64,000 nucleotides of DNA from UBA6109 sp035366835 (GTDB lineage: Bacteria > Desulfobacterota > Syntrophia > Syntrophales > UBA6109), in contig DAOSIS010000020.1 in assembly GCA_035366835.1 (NCBI GenBank), positions 1 through 64,000 on the forward strand, written 5' to 3'. The notes under the pieces were generated by a model. The model was not told the origin of the DNA, did no database searches, and saw nothing but the letters and a program-made list of their open reading frames with translations. Shown here piece by piece: positions 20,489 to 28,756 of the stretch. The position numbers and the translations under genes were made by a program. Numbering within the stretch: position 1 is the stretch's first letter; every line of letters begins with the position of its first letter.

Positions 20489-22645
20489 ATGCTGCGGATC
20501 AATGACATCCTCGACAAGGCTGCCGCTTATCTGCCTCCGAAGGACCTGGAGATGATCGAAAAGGCCTATGTCTTTTCGGCGACCGTCCACCAGGGCCAGG
20601 TGCGGCTTTCCGGAGAGCCCTACCTGACGCATCCGATGGAGGTTGCGGGGATCCTCGTCGACATGAAAATGGATGCCGCGACCATTATCACGGGACTTCT
20701 GCACGATACCGTGGAGGACACGCTGACCACGGCCAAACAGATCCGGGAGGGGTTCGGCAAGGATGTCGCCTTCCTCGTCGAGGGGCTCACGAAAATCGGC
20801 AAGATCACCTTCGCCAGCCAAGAGGAGCGCCAGGCTGAAAATTTCCGCAAGATGATGCTGGCCATGTCCTCGGACATCCGCATCCTCCTGGTGCGCCTGG
20901 CGGACCGCATCCACAACATGCGGACGCTTCAGTTCCAGCCGGAAGAGCGACAGCGCTATATCGCCAAGGAGACGCTCGAACTCTACGCGCCGCTCGCGAA
21001 CCGGCTCGGCATCAACTGGATGAAGGTCGAACTCGAGGACCTGTCCTTCCGCTACCTGGACTATTCCGCCTACAACGACCTGGCCAAGCGCGTGATGAAG
21101 TCGCGCGAGAAGCGCGCGGCCTACACGAAAGAGGTGAAGGGGATCATCCAGGCCGAGATGCACCGGAACGAGATCGTCGGCCAGGTCGAGGGGCGGGCGA
21201 AGCACTTCTTCAGCATCTACACGAAAATGAAAGAGCAGCACCTGAATTTCGACGAAGTCTACGACCTCACCGCCTTCCGGATCATCCTCGCCTCTAACGA
21301 GGAAAAGAAGTGCTACGAGGCGCTCAGCATGGTCCATGCCCTGTGGAAGCCCGTTCCCGGCCGTTTCAAGGATTACATCGCCATGCCGAAGGCCAACGGC
21401 TACCGGTCGCTTCACACGACGGTCATCGGCCCGTACGGGGAGCGGGTCGAGATCCAGATCCGCACGCAGGAGATGCACGAATGGGCGGAGGAGGGGATTG
21501 CGGCGCACTGGCGATACAAGGAGGGCCGCGCGGCGGAAGGAGAGGAGGACCAGCAGATCAAACGGCTGCGGGAACTCCTGGAGTTCCAGCAGGACGCGAA
21601 CACCCCCCGCGAATTCATGTCGAACCTCAAGATGGCGCTCTTCCCGGACGAAGTGTACGTATTCACCCCCACCGGCGACGTGCGGTCCTTCCCGAAGGGA
21701 GCGACCCCCATCGACTTCGCCTACAGCATCCACACCGACATCGGCAATTCCTGCATCGGCGCCAAGGTGAACCGCAACATCGTACCGCTCAAGTACCAGC
21801 TCCAGAACGGCGATACGGTGGAGATCATCACGCAGGCGGGACACCATCCGAGCAAGGACTGGCTGAAGATCGTCGTCACCCCCCGGGCCATCGGCAAGAT
21901 CCGGCTCTGGGTGAAGACCGAGGAGCGCAACAAGAGCATCGCCCTGGGAAAAGACCTCCTGGAGAAGGAGTTCAAGAAGAACCATCTGAAGTTCAGCTCG
22001 ATCGTCCGGTCCGAGGAGTTCAAGAAGGTCCTGGCGGAATTCAGCGTCGAAACGCCGGATGATCTGATGGCCATTGTCGGCTACGGGAAGGTCTCCCCGA
22101 AACGCGTCGCCCATCATTTCCTGCCCGAGGAAGAACAGAAACCGGAGGAAGAGGCCGCGGAGAAGGCGAAGAAGAAGGGGAAAACGTCTTCAACGGTCGG
22201 CATTTCCATCACCGGCGTCGAGGACGTCCTCGTCCGGTTCGCGCACTGCTGCGATCCCATCCCCGGCGATGACATCGTCGGCTACATCTCCCGGGGCCGG
22301 GGCGTCACCATCCATACGCAAAACTGTCCCAGCATCCAGGACCTCGACCCCGAGCGGATCGTCGACGTGCAGTGGAACGTGAAGGAAAAGACGACCTATC
22401 CCGTCCATCTGCGAGTGGTCACAAAAGACAAGAAGGGACTTCTGGCCGATATCAGCGCCGTCATTTCCTCGCTGGACATCAACATCTCCCACGCGGAAAT
22501 CAATACCACCCCCGACCTCGAGGCGACGTCCGATTTCAACATCGAAGTGAAGGATCTGAAACAGTTCAGCGAGCTGACGGCGGCCCTGAAGAGGCTCAAA
22601 GGCGTGATCGCCGTTGAGAGAATCCGCAAGATCCGGACGTCATGA
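20489..22645 (+). CDS. Bifunctional (p)ppGpp synthetase/hydrolase Rel/SpoT
   Basis: This long RelA/SpoT homolog controls the stringent response. The N-terminal HD hydrolase domain has an intact LLHDTVEDT motif near residue 70 and RLADRIHNMRTL; the synthetase domain carries GRFKDYIAMPKANGYRSLHT and IQIRTQEMHEWAEEG; then come the TGS domain (VYVFTPTGDVRSFPKGATP), the zinc-finger region (FAHCCDPIPGDDIVG) and a C-terminal ACT domain. Intact hydrolase residues argue for a bifunctional enzyme rather than a synthetase-only RelA. The gene follows proS by five bases, and 718 residues is standard. Confidence 0.95.
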   Translation: MLRINDILDKAAAYLPPKDLEMIEKAYVFSATVHQGQVRLSGEPYLTHPMEVAGILVDMKMDAATIITGLLHDTVEDTLTTAKQIREGFGKDVAFLVEGLTKIGKITFASQEERQAENFRKMMLAMSSDIRILLVRLADRIHNMRTLQFQPEERQRYIAKETLELYAPLANRLGINWMKVELEDLSFRYLDYSAYNDLAKRVMKSREKRAAYTKEVKGIIQAEMHRNEIVGQVEGRAKHFFSIYTKMKEQHLNFDEVYDLTAFRIILASNEEKKCYEALSMVHALWKPVPGRFKDYIAMPKANGYRSLHTTVIGPYGERVEIQIRTQEMHEWAEEGIAAHWRYKEGRAAEGEEDQQIKRLRELLEFQQDANTPREFMSNLKMALFPDEVYVFTPTGDVRSFPKGATPIDFAYSIHTDIGNSCIGAKVNRNIVPLKYQLQNGDTVEIITQAGHHPSKDWLKIVVTPRAIGKIRLWVKTEERNKSIALGKDLLEKEFKKNHLKFSSIVRSEEFKKVLAEFSVETPDDLMAIVGYGKVSPKRVAHHFLPEEEQKPEEEAAEKAKKKGKTSSTVGISITGVEDVLVRFAHCCDPIPGDDIVGYISRGRGVTIHTQNCPSIQDLDPERIVDVQWNVKEKTTYPVHLRVVTKDKKGLLADISAVISSLDINISHAEINTTPDLEATSDFNIEVKDLKQFSELTAALKRLKGVIAVERIRKIRTS

Positions 22646-22649
22646 AGTG

Positions 22650-22679
22650 TTGACAGGCCGCGGGTCTTTGCAGTAGAGT
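22650..22679 (+). promoter_or_regulatory. Probable promoter of the amidase gene
   Basis: TTGACA (22650-22655), an 18-base spacer and TAGAGT (22674-22679) begin five bases after the rel stop codon. The sequence after the -10 box repeats that seen after the psd promoter. Confidence 0.6.
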
Positions 22680-22723
22680 TCGCAGGCTTGCAGCGGCCGG
22701 GGAGCCCGGCGCAGAGGGAAGTG

Positions 22724-23470
22724 ATGAAGGGGAAAAACAGGCCGCGGTCGCGGAACCGCGCGGGAAAGACGGGTTTCACGGCGGTGTGCGCGGCGGCGCT
22801 GATGTTTGCGGTGCTCTGCGTCGGCTGGACATCGGTTGCGGTCCGGGAGGCGGTCGCAGCCGAACCTTCGGCGAGAGTCGTTGTGGTCGATCCCGCCCAC
22901 GGGGGGAGCGATCCCGGTGTGAAACTGACGGACAAGCTGGCGGAGAAGAACGTCACACTCGCCATCGCGAAGCTTCTTCAGAAGGACCTGGCATCCGCGC
23001 CGCGCCTGGCGGTGCGCCTGACGCGCTCCGACGACCGGGATCTTACGGCAGCGGAACGGGTCAAGACCGCCCGGGAGGCGAAAGCGGACCTCTTCCTGAG
23101 CCTGCACATCAACGCCGGTTTCGGCAGGACCGCCTCGGGTTATGAATTCTATTTCCCGGGGTTTTCCGCAACGGCATCGGGATCGAACACCTCCGAGGAC
23201 ATCCTGAAGGACATGGCGAAGAACAAGCACCTCAACGACAGCGTGCGGTTCGCCCAGATCCTGCAGAAGAATCTGGAGGGCGTATTCCCCCGCAAAAGCC
23301 GCTGGCTCCGCGAGGCGCCGGTTCCGGTCCTGGAAGGGCTCGGGGTGCCCGCCGTCGTTCTGGAGCTCGGCTTTGCGACGAACACGGACGACCGAAAGCG
23401 GATCACCTCCGAGGAGACCTGGAAGGCGATCGCCCGGGCGCTGGCGAAGAGCTTCAGGGAATCTTTCTGA
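22724..23470 (+). CDS. Secreted N-acetylmuramoyl-L-alanine amidase (Amidase_3)
   Basis: Zinc amidases of this family cut the bond between muramic acid and the stem peptide in the periplasm. A basic N-terminus and a hydrophobic segment (TGFTAVCAAALMFAVLC) ending near AVAAEP form a signal peptide or anchor. The catalytic domain starts VVVVDPAHGGSDPG (zinc His), followed by a glutamate in LAEKNVTLAI, the second His in SLHINAGFG and the catalytic Glu in VLELGFATN. ATG 22724, after AGAGGGA, is chosen over TTG 22688. The 248-residue protein has no AMIN or SPOR domain. It has its own promoter-like element. Confidence 0.9.
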   Translation: MKGKNRPRSRNRAGKTGFTAVCAAALMFAVLCVGWTSVAVREAVAAEPSARVVVVDPAHGGSDPGVKLTDKLAEKNVTLAIAKLLQKDLASAPRLAVRLTRSDDRDLTAAERVKTAREAKADLFLSLHINAGFGRTASGYEFYFPGFSATASGSNTSEDILKDMAKNKHLNDSVRFAQILQKNLEGVFPRKSRWLREAPVPVLEGLGVPAVVLELGFATNTDDRKRITSEETWKAIARALAKSFRESF

Positions 23471-23511
23471 TTATCCGGTGGACCTATCCCAGCAGACGAA
23501 GTGGGGAACCG

Positions 23512-24237
23512 ATGGCAAGATCGAATGACCGCGGCGCGGAGGAGCTTCGGCCGATCCGCATTACGACGGACTATCTGAAATTCGCGGAAGGCTCCGCGCT
23601 GATCGAGATGGGCGACACCAAGGTCCTCTGCAGCGCGTCGATTGAGGACAAACTGCCCTCCTTTCTGAAGAACTCCGGGAGGGGATGGCTCACCGCGGAA
23701 TACGCCATGCTTCCCGCCTCTACCTCCACACGCGCGGCGCGCGAATCGACGATCGGGCGGCTCGGCGGCAGGACCCACGAGATCCAGCGTCTCATCGGCC
23801 GGTCGCTGCGGGCCGTGACGGACCTCACCACCTTCGGCGAACGGACGGTTACGATCGATTGCGACGTGATCCAGGCGGATGGCGGCACGCGGACGGCCGC
23901 GGTTACGGGCGGCTTCATCGCGCTGGCCGGACTGTTCCGCCGGCAGAAGGAGAAGGGGGTGATCGACCGGATCCCGCTGCGGGATTACGTATCCGCCGTC
24001 AGCGTGGGACTGGTCAACGGGCAGGTGCTGCTGGACCTCGCCTATGGAGAGGATTCGCGTGCGGAAGTCGATATGAACTTCGTCATGACGGGAGACGGCA
24101 GGTTCATCGAAGTCCAGGGAACGGCCGAACGGAAGCCGTTCGACCGGGGACTCATGCAGGCGATGACGAATGTGGCCGTGAAGGGTATCGGGGAACTGAT
24201 CCGCGTCCAGCGGTCGATCCTCGGAGGGACGCTGTGA
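23512..24237 (+). CDS. rph: Ribonuclease PH
   Basis: RNase PH is a phosphate-dependent 3'-5' exoribonuclease that trims tRNA 3' ends and works as a hexameric ring. Visible motifs are GDTKVLCSASIED, GRGWLTAEYAMLP, the phosphate-site STIGRLGGRTHEIQRLIGRS region and CDVIQADGGTRTAAVTGG. The 241 residues cover the full family length. It overlaps rdgB by 4 bp (GTGA) and a tRNA gene closes the unit, so an enzyme for tRNA 3' maturation is encoded immediately upstream of a tRNA. Confidence 0.96.
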   Translation: MARSNDRGAEELRPIRITTDYLKFAEGSALIEMGDTKVLCSASIEDKLPSFLKNSGRGWLTAEYAMLPASTSTRAARESTIGRLGGRTHEIQRLIGRSLRAVTDLTTFGERTVTIDCDVIQADGGTRTAAVTGGFIALAGLFRRQKEKGVIDRIPLRDYVSAVSVGLVNGQVLLDLAYGEDSRAEVDMNFVMTGDGRFIEVQGTAERKPFDRGLMQAMTNVAVKGIGELIRVQRSILGGTL

Positions 24238-24848
24238 AGAAGATCGTCCTCGCGACGACCAACCGCGGGAAGCTCCGGGAGATCGAGGCGCTGTTGAGCG
24301 GGCTGGAAATCGCCCTCGTGACCGTTGCCGACTACCAGGGCGTGCCCGCCGTCGTGGAAGACGGGGACAGTTTCTTCGCCAACGCCTTCAAGAAGGCGCG
24401 GGTCGTCTGCACGGCGACGGATGAAGCGGCGCTGGCCGATGATTCGGGACTTGAGGTCGATTTTCTGGGAGGGGCGCCGGGCATCCGCTCGGCGCGGTAC
24501 GCAGGAGAGGATGCGACGGACGAAGAGAACAACCGCATGCTTCTGGACGCCCTGAAGGGCGTGCCGCGGGAAAAGAGGGGCTGTGCATTCCGCTGCGTCC
24601 TGGTTCTGTACCTCCCGAACGGGGAGTACATCACCTGCGAAGGGACCTGGCGCGGCGAAGTGGCGGAGACGCCGGCAGGCAGCGGGGGATTCGGATACGA
24701 CCCCATCGTTTACCTGCCGGAGCGGGGCCTGACGGTGGCCCAGCTTCCGCCGCGGGAGAAGAACCGCCTGAGCCACCGGGCCAAGGCATTGGCGAAACTC
24801 CGGGAAGAACTCCTCAGGATGAAGTCGGGGCGTAGCGCAGCCTGGTAG
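24234..24848 (+). CDS. rdgB: Non-canonical purine NTP pyrophosphatase RdgB/HAM1
   Basis: RdgB hydrolyses dITP, XTP and related deaminated nucleotides so they are not built into DNA or RNA. The N-terminal ATTNRGKLREI, the ALADDSGLEVD active-site block, GAPGIRSARYAG and GGFGYDPIVYLP are all present. The start is GTG 24234, overlapping the rph stop. After the conserved end (KNRLSHRAKALAKL) the last residues, SGRSAAW, are encoded by the first 23 bases of tRNA-Pro on the same strand. Length is 204 residues. Confidence 0.95.
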   Translation: MKKIVLATTNRGKLREIEALLSGLEIALVTVADYQGVPAVVEDGDSFFANAFKKARVVCTATDEAALADDSGLEVDFLGGAPGIRSARYAGEDATDEENNRMLLDALKGVPREKRGCAFRCVLVLYLPNGEYITCEGTWRGEVAETPAGSGGFGYDPIVYLPERGLTVAQLPPREKNRLSHRAKALAKLREELLRMKSGRSAAW

Positions 24849-24902
24849 CGCGCTTGCTTTGGGAGCAAGATGCCGCAGGTTCAAATCCTGCCGCCCCGAC
24901 CA
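24826..24902 (+). tRNA. tRNA-Pro (anticodon TGG)
   Basis: Full cloverleaf of 77 bases: acceptor 24826-24832 (CGGGGCG) pairs with 24892-24898, the anticodon stem CTTGC/GCAAG (24853-24857, 24865-24869) encloses the loop TTTGGGA with anticodon TGG at 24860-24862, the T-arm contains GGTTCAAATCC, and CCA is encoded at 24900-24902. The rdgB stop codon lies inside its 5' part. A decayed integrase follows, so this tRNA is probably an attachment site. Confidence 0.97.
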
Positions 24903-24910
24903 ATCAAATC

Positions 24911-24943
24911 AAGCGGTTACGGTTTTCCCGTGACCGCTTTTTC
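24911..24943 (+). terminator. Intrinsic terminator after tRNA-Pro
   Basis: A 12-bp stem (left arm 24911-24922, right arm 24928-24939, one T-G wobble) with a five-base loop is followed by a T-rich run, nine bases after the tRNA CCA end. It also covers the C-terminal codons of the integrase remnant on the other strand. Confidence 0.75.
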
Positions 24944-25140
24944 TTTGGTGGGCGAGACTCCTGAGCGCGACTTTTCATTTTTTTTCTGCATCTCCTCGAC
25001 CATGTGCATAGACGCGAACGATCATCTCGAGGCCTTGCGGCCGACGCACGCGGCGAGATCCATGATGTTCGCGCCAGCGGCCAAAGCGTGCGTGATATAG
25101 AAATGCCGAATGTCGTACAGACGGCCCCGCTTCTTGATGG
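24917..25140 (-). pseudogene. Decayed tyrosine recombinase (phage-type integrase), C-terminal remnant
   Basis: Reading the - strand from 25138, the frame gives RGRLYDIRHFYITHALAAG, then NIMDLAA and VGRKAS. This is the box II region of tyrosine recombinases, with the catalytic Arg-His pair. The frame then hits a stop; one frame over it continues EMIVRVYAH, which holds the expected nucleophile tyrosine, and a second frame change yields HMVEEMQKKNEK running to TAA at 24917-24919. At least two frameshifts and loss of the N-terminal part make it a pseudogene. The C-terminus points toward the tRNA-Pro 3' end, as in tRNA-integrated elements. The bases from 25141 to 25281 show no intact gene and are probably more of the same scar. 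Confidence 0.8.
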
Positions 25141-25332
25141 CGGCAGCCGCGGGTTCGTGTCAACCGCTCTATCCCATGAGAAATGACCGATGAGGGCGGG
25201 AAGGGTTGTTGGATAAGCGCCAGCGTGACATCGATTCATTTGACGGACTGCCTTCACAGAGTCATCAATATATGTTAGCAAATGTCACATCTGTGCTGCT
25301 GTAATATTCCGAATAAAAAGCGGGAGTTCTGC

Positions 25333-27708
25333 ATGACAGACAGGAACGACGAAAAGGAATCTTCAAGAACCGTTCTTCCCTCTAATCCCCCAAAGAGCAT
25401 CTCCAGTGGCCGGCACGCCGAGGATGCCCTTCGGGAAAGCGAAAAGAAATACCGATTTCTTGCAGAAAAGATGACGGATATCGTGTGGATTCAGGATATG
25501 AACCTGCGCACCACCTACGTCAGCCCGTCGATTGAAGCGGTGCTTGGATTCACTCCGGAAGAACGTGTGGCTCAGAGAGTTGAAGAACAATTGGCTCCGG
25601 CTTCGATGGCTTTCATCGCGGATCTCCTGGCGAAGGAGCTTTTGTTGGAACAAGACGGGAAAGCGGATCCGAATAGAACTCTGACGGTCGAATTAGAATA
25701 CTACCATAAGGACGGGTCCACTCGATGGCTGGAGAGTATCTTGAGCGGAATCCGCGACGACAGGGGAATTCTGATCGGACTACACGGGGTATCACGAGAT
25801 ATCACCAGACGCAGAAAGGCGGAAGATGCGCTGAAAGAAAGCGAAGCGTTGTTGAAGAGCTGTCTGGAGAATGCTCCGGACGGCATTTACATGAGCGATC
25901 TTGAGGGCACTTTCCTTTACGGGAACCGAAAAAGCGAAGAGATTATCGGCTATCGCCGCGAAGAGGTGATCGGGAAGAATTTCCTGGAAGCGGGACTTCT
26001 CAGCGAAAGGGATTTGAACAGGGCGATCGAACTGCTCAAAGCCAGCCTGGAGGGCAGGCCCACGGGGCCGGACGAATTCGAATTGATCGCCAAGGGAGGA
26101 CAACGCGTCCCCGTCGAAATCAATACCTCGGTGGTTCAATACAAGGATCAAAAAGTTGCGCTTGGTTTCGTTCGCGATCTTACGGATCGGAAAAAGGCCG
26201 AGACGGCGTTGCGCGAGAGCGAAAAGAAATACAGAGAGCTCGTGGATTTCCTGCCCATATCGCTCTTCGAAGTTGACTTTGAAGGCAACGTTACCGCCGC
26301 AAACAGGGCCATCTTCGAGACTTTCAAATATGAACAAGCCGATCTCGAAAAAGGTCTGAATGCGTTTCAGCTGATGATCGCACCGGCCGACTGGAACAGG
26401 ATGGCGGCGAACATCCAGAAACTGCTGCGGGGCGAAAAGAAGGGACCGTCGGAGTATACGGGGATCCGGAAAGACGGCAGCACATTTCCGTTTCTGATCT
26501 TTCCGGCCGTTATCGTTCGGGACGAGAAGCCCGTGGGATTGAGAGGGGCCATCATCGATCTTACGGAGCGGAAGCGGATGGAGGAATCGCTTCGGAAGAG
26601 CAATCTGCGTCTGGCCGAAGCCCAGCGGATCGCCCATATCGGAAACTGGGAATGGGACATCGACAGCCGGGAAATGTACTGGTCCGACGAGATGTACCGG
26701 ATCGCTGGAATGCCCGCTCAGTCGATTCATGGGACCTATGAGAAATTCCTGGAGATCGTCCACCCCGAGGATCGAGAGACGATAAAGGAAACGGTAAAGA
26801 GGGCCGCAAATAAGGGGACAAAGAGCGAGATCGGCCATCGCGTCGTTCGAAGCGACGGCTCGGTCCGTGAAGTCCGCCAGAAAGTGGAACCGATATACAG
26901 CGATGCCGGCAGGATCGTCAGGGTGATCGGCATCGTCCAGGATGTTACGGAACAGAATAGCGCGGAACGCGAACTGCAGACCGCCAGAGACTTGTTGCTC
27001 CAGTCGGAAAAACTCGCGGCAATCGGCCGGTTGTCCGCCGGAGTCGCACACGAGATCCTGAACCCCGTGAATATCATCTCCATGGAATTGCAGATTCTGC
27101 AGGCCATGGAAAGCCTGTCGCCCGAGGTCGTGGAGGAATTGAAGATCTGTATGAATCAGATCGGCCGGATCGTCACGATTACCGAGAACCTCAAACAGTT
27201 TTCCCGCGTCCCTCAAAAAAAGATGGCGATGGCCGATATCAATAACGTTATTTCCCATATCATGATCTTGTACGACACGCAGTTGAAGATCGAAGGCATA
27301 GAAACGGAGATACAATACTGCCCGGGTCTGCCGAAAACCATCATGGACAAGGAACAGATAGGACAGGTCATCCAGAATCTGATTTCCAACGCAATGGCCG
27401 CCATGGAAGGGAAAGATAAGAAGGTGCTGCGGATAGCGTTGGAGAAGGAGACCATGAATGAGGGGAATGACCGACTCAAGATCACGGTCACCGATACGGG
27501 CACCGGCATCAAGAACGAACATATGTCGAAAATCTTCGATCCGTTTTTCACGACCAAGGGTCAGGGGAAGGGAACGGGATTGGGGCTTTCCATATCCTAT
27601 GGTATAATCAAAGATCATGGTGGCGAGATCTGGGCGGGAAACAATCAATGGGGAGGTGCAAAGTTTTACATCCGGCTTCCGATTAGAAACGATGTGGACG
27701 AGACGTGA
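25333..27708 (+). CDS. Multi-PAS sensor histidine kinase
   Basis: A soluble sensor kinase with no membrane span or signal peptide. Four PAS units follow one another: about residues 35-155, 160-290, 295-415 and 420-545, each introduced by an (A)LRESEKKYR- or ALKESEAL-like linker helix. The dimerisation domain carries the phospho-acceptor histidine near residue 573 (GRLSAGVAHEILNPVN) and the ATP domain has NLISNAMAAM, TDTGTGI and GTGLGLSISYGI. Ligands of the PAS domains cannot be told. ATG 25333 follows GGGAG; ATG 25282 is in frame upstream. The double-receiver gene 21 bases downstream is the likely partner. Base composition is clearly more AT-rich than in the housekeeping genes before it. Confidence 0.93.
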   Translation: MTDRNDEKESSRTVLPSNPPKSISSGRHAEDALRESEKKYRFLAEKMTDIVWIQDMNLRTTYVSPSIEAVLGFTPEERVAQRVEEQLAPASMAFIADLLAKELLLEQDGKADPNRTLTVELEYYHKDGSTRWLESILSGIRDDRGILIGLHGVSRDITRRRKAEDALKESEALLKSCLENAPDGIYMSDLEGTFLYGNRKSEEIIGYRREEVIGKNFLEAGLLSERDLNRAIELLKASLEGRPTGPDEFELIAKGGQRVPVEINTSVVQYKDQKVALGFVRDLTDRKKAETALRESEKKYRELVDFLPISLFEVDFEGNVTAANRAIFETFKYEQADLEKGLNAFQLMIAPADWNRMAANIQKLLRGEKKGPSEYTGIRKDGSTFPFLIFPAVIVRDEKPVGLRGAIIDLTERKRMEESLRKSNLRLAEAQRIAHIGNWEWDIDSREMYWSDEMYRIAGMPAQSIHGTYEKFLEIVHPEDRETIKETVKRAANKGTKSEIGHRVVRSDGSVREVRQKVEPIYSDAGRIVRVIGIVQDVTEQNSAERELQTARDLLLQSEKLAAIGRLSAGVAHEILNPVNIISMELQILQAMESLSPEVVEELKICMNQIGRIVTITENLKQFSRVPQKKMAMADINNVISHIMILYDTQLKIEGIETEIQYCPGLPKTIMDKEQIGQVIQNLISNAMAAMEGKDKKVLRIALEKETMNEGNDRLKITVTDTGTGIKNEHMSKIFDPFFTTKGQGKGTGLGLSISYGIIKDHGGEIWAGNNQWGGAKFYIRLPIRNDVDET

Positions 27709-27729
27709 CGGGAGATTCAGAGGTGTCTT

Positions 27730-28521
27730 ATGAGGAAGGTTCTTGTTGTTGACGATGAAATCCACACGGTGAGACTGTTGAAAAAGTATCTGGATTCGAA
27801 AGACTACGATGTTTACACCGCTACCAACGGCATGGAAGCCATCGAAAAGGTAAAAGAGGTGAATCCCCAGGTTGTATTGCTCGATATCATCATGCCGGGT
27901 ATGGGCGGCATCGATACTTTGAAGGAAATCAAGAAAATCGATCCGAAAATAGCGGTCATCATGGTGACGGCCGTAATCGACGAAGCACTGGCCAAGAAAT
28001 CGCTTCAGTTGGGTGCCGACGATTATATTACAAAGCCTCTCGATCTGAATTTCATCGGGACCCGCGTCCTGGTCAAGATGTTTCAGCTTCTGAATCACGA
28101 TGATACGAACCAGCCTTGTGAGCCGAAGAAGATTCTTCTTATCGACGACGAGGAAGATTTTTGCCGCGCCTTGAAGAAAGGGCTCGAGTTGAGGGGCGCA
28201 TGCTACGACGTGCTGACGGCCACAGGGGGAGATGAGGGGATCTTTATCGCGAAGACTCAAAAGCCGGATCTGATCCTGCTCGACATCATGATGCCCGGTA
28301 TGGCGGGCACCCAGGTGGCGGAGGAATTGTTGGAGGATCCCGAGACCAGCTCGATCCCGATCATATTTGTCACTGCCATAGTGAAACGGAGTGAAATCGA
28401 GAAGAACGACGGTCTCGTCGGTGGACGTACATTTATGGCAAAGCCTGTGATCATCGATGAACTGATCAAGAAGATAAACGCCATGTCGCGCACACCACGG
28501 TTTGATCCTGCGGCCAACTGA
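27730..28521 (+). CDS. Tandem double-receiver response regulator without output domain
   Basis: Two CheY-like receiver domains in one chain of 263 residues. The first has the acidic pair at D8-D9, phospho-acceptor D52 (VVLLDIIMPGMGG) and a conserved lysine in DYITKP; the second starts near residue 135 (KILLIDDEED), with acceptor near D185 (LILLDIMMPGMAG) and lysine in FMAKP. There is no DNA-binding or enzymatic output domain, so it may act as a phosphate relay or by protein contact. It follows the PAS kinase by 21 bases and is almost certainly its cognate partner. Confidence 0.93.
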   Translation: MRKVLVVDDEIHTVRLLKKYLDSKDYDVYTATNGMEAIEKVKEVNPQVVLLDIIMPGMGGIDTLKEIKKIDPKIAVIMVTAVIDEALAKKSLQLGADDYITKPLDLNFIGTRVLVKMFQLLNHDDTNQPCEPKKILLIDDEEDFCRALKKGLELRGACYDVLTATGGDEGIFIAKTQKPDLILLDIMMPGMAGTQVAEELLEDPETSSIPIIFVTAIVKRSEIEKNDGLVGGRTFMAKPVIIDELIKKINAMSRTPRFDPAAN

Positions 28522-28592
28522 TACAGGTATTCACCGACTTTCTGCACAGGAGCCATCAATTCACTGGATAGGCACTTCAAGGGCCAAATGCC

Positions 28593-28621
28593 TTGATTTT
28601 GACTGAAATAATTGCTAATCT
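28593..28621 (+). promoter_or_regulatory. Probable promoter in the gap before the small membrane protein
   Basis: TTGATT (28593-28598) and TAATCT (28616-28621), 17-base spacer, with a TGC extended -10. It lies in an AT-rich 235-base gap after the response regulator that otherwise shows no gene. Confidence 0.5.
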
Positions 28622-28756
28622 ATTTATCAGAAATGAATAATAATCGATACTTGCAATGATTCTACTTCTCGACAGACTGCTTCGAACTGCAGCCGGCCGA
28701 CGATCCTGTCTCTTCGGCGGTGTGTAGGTCGAGGCAGGGTAAGGAATGACACGACT

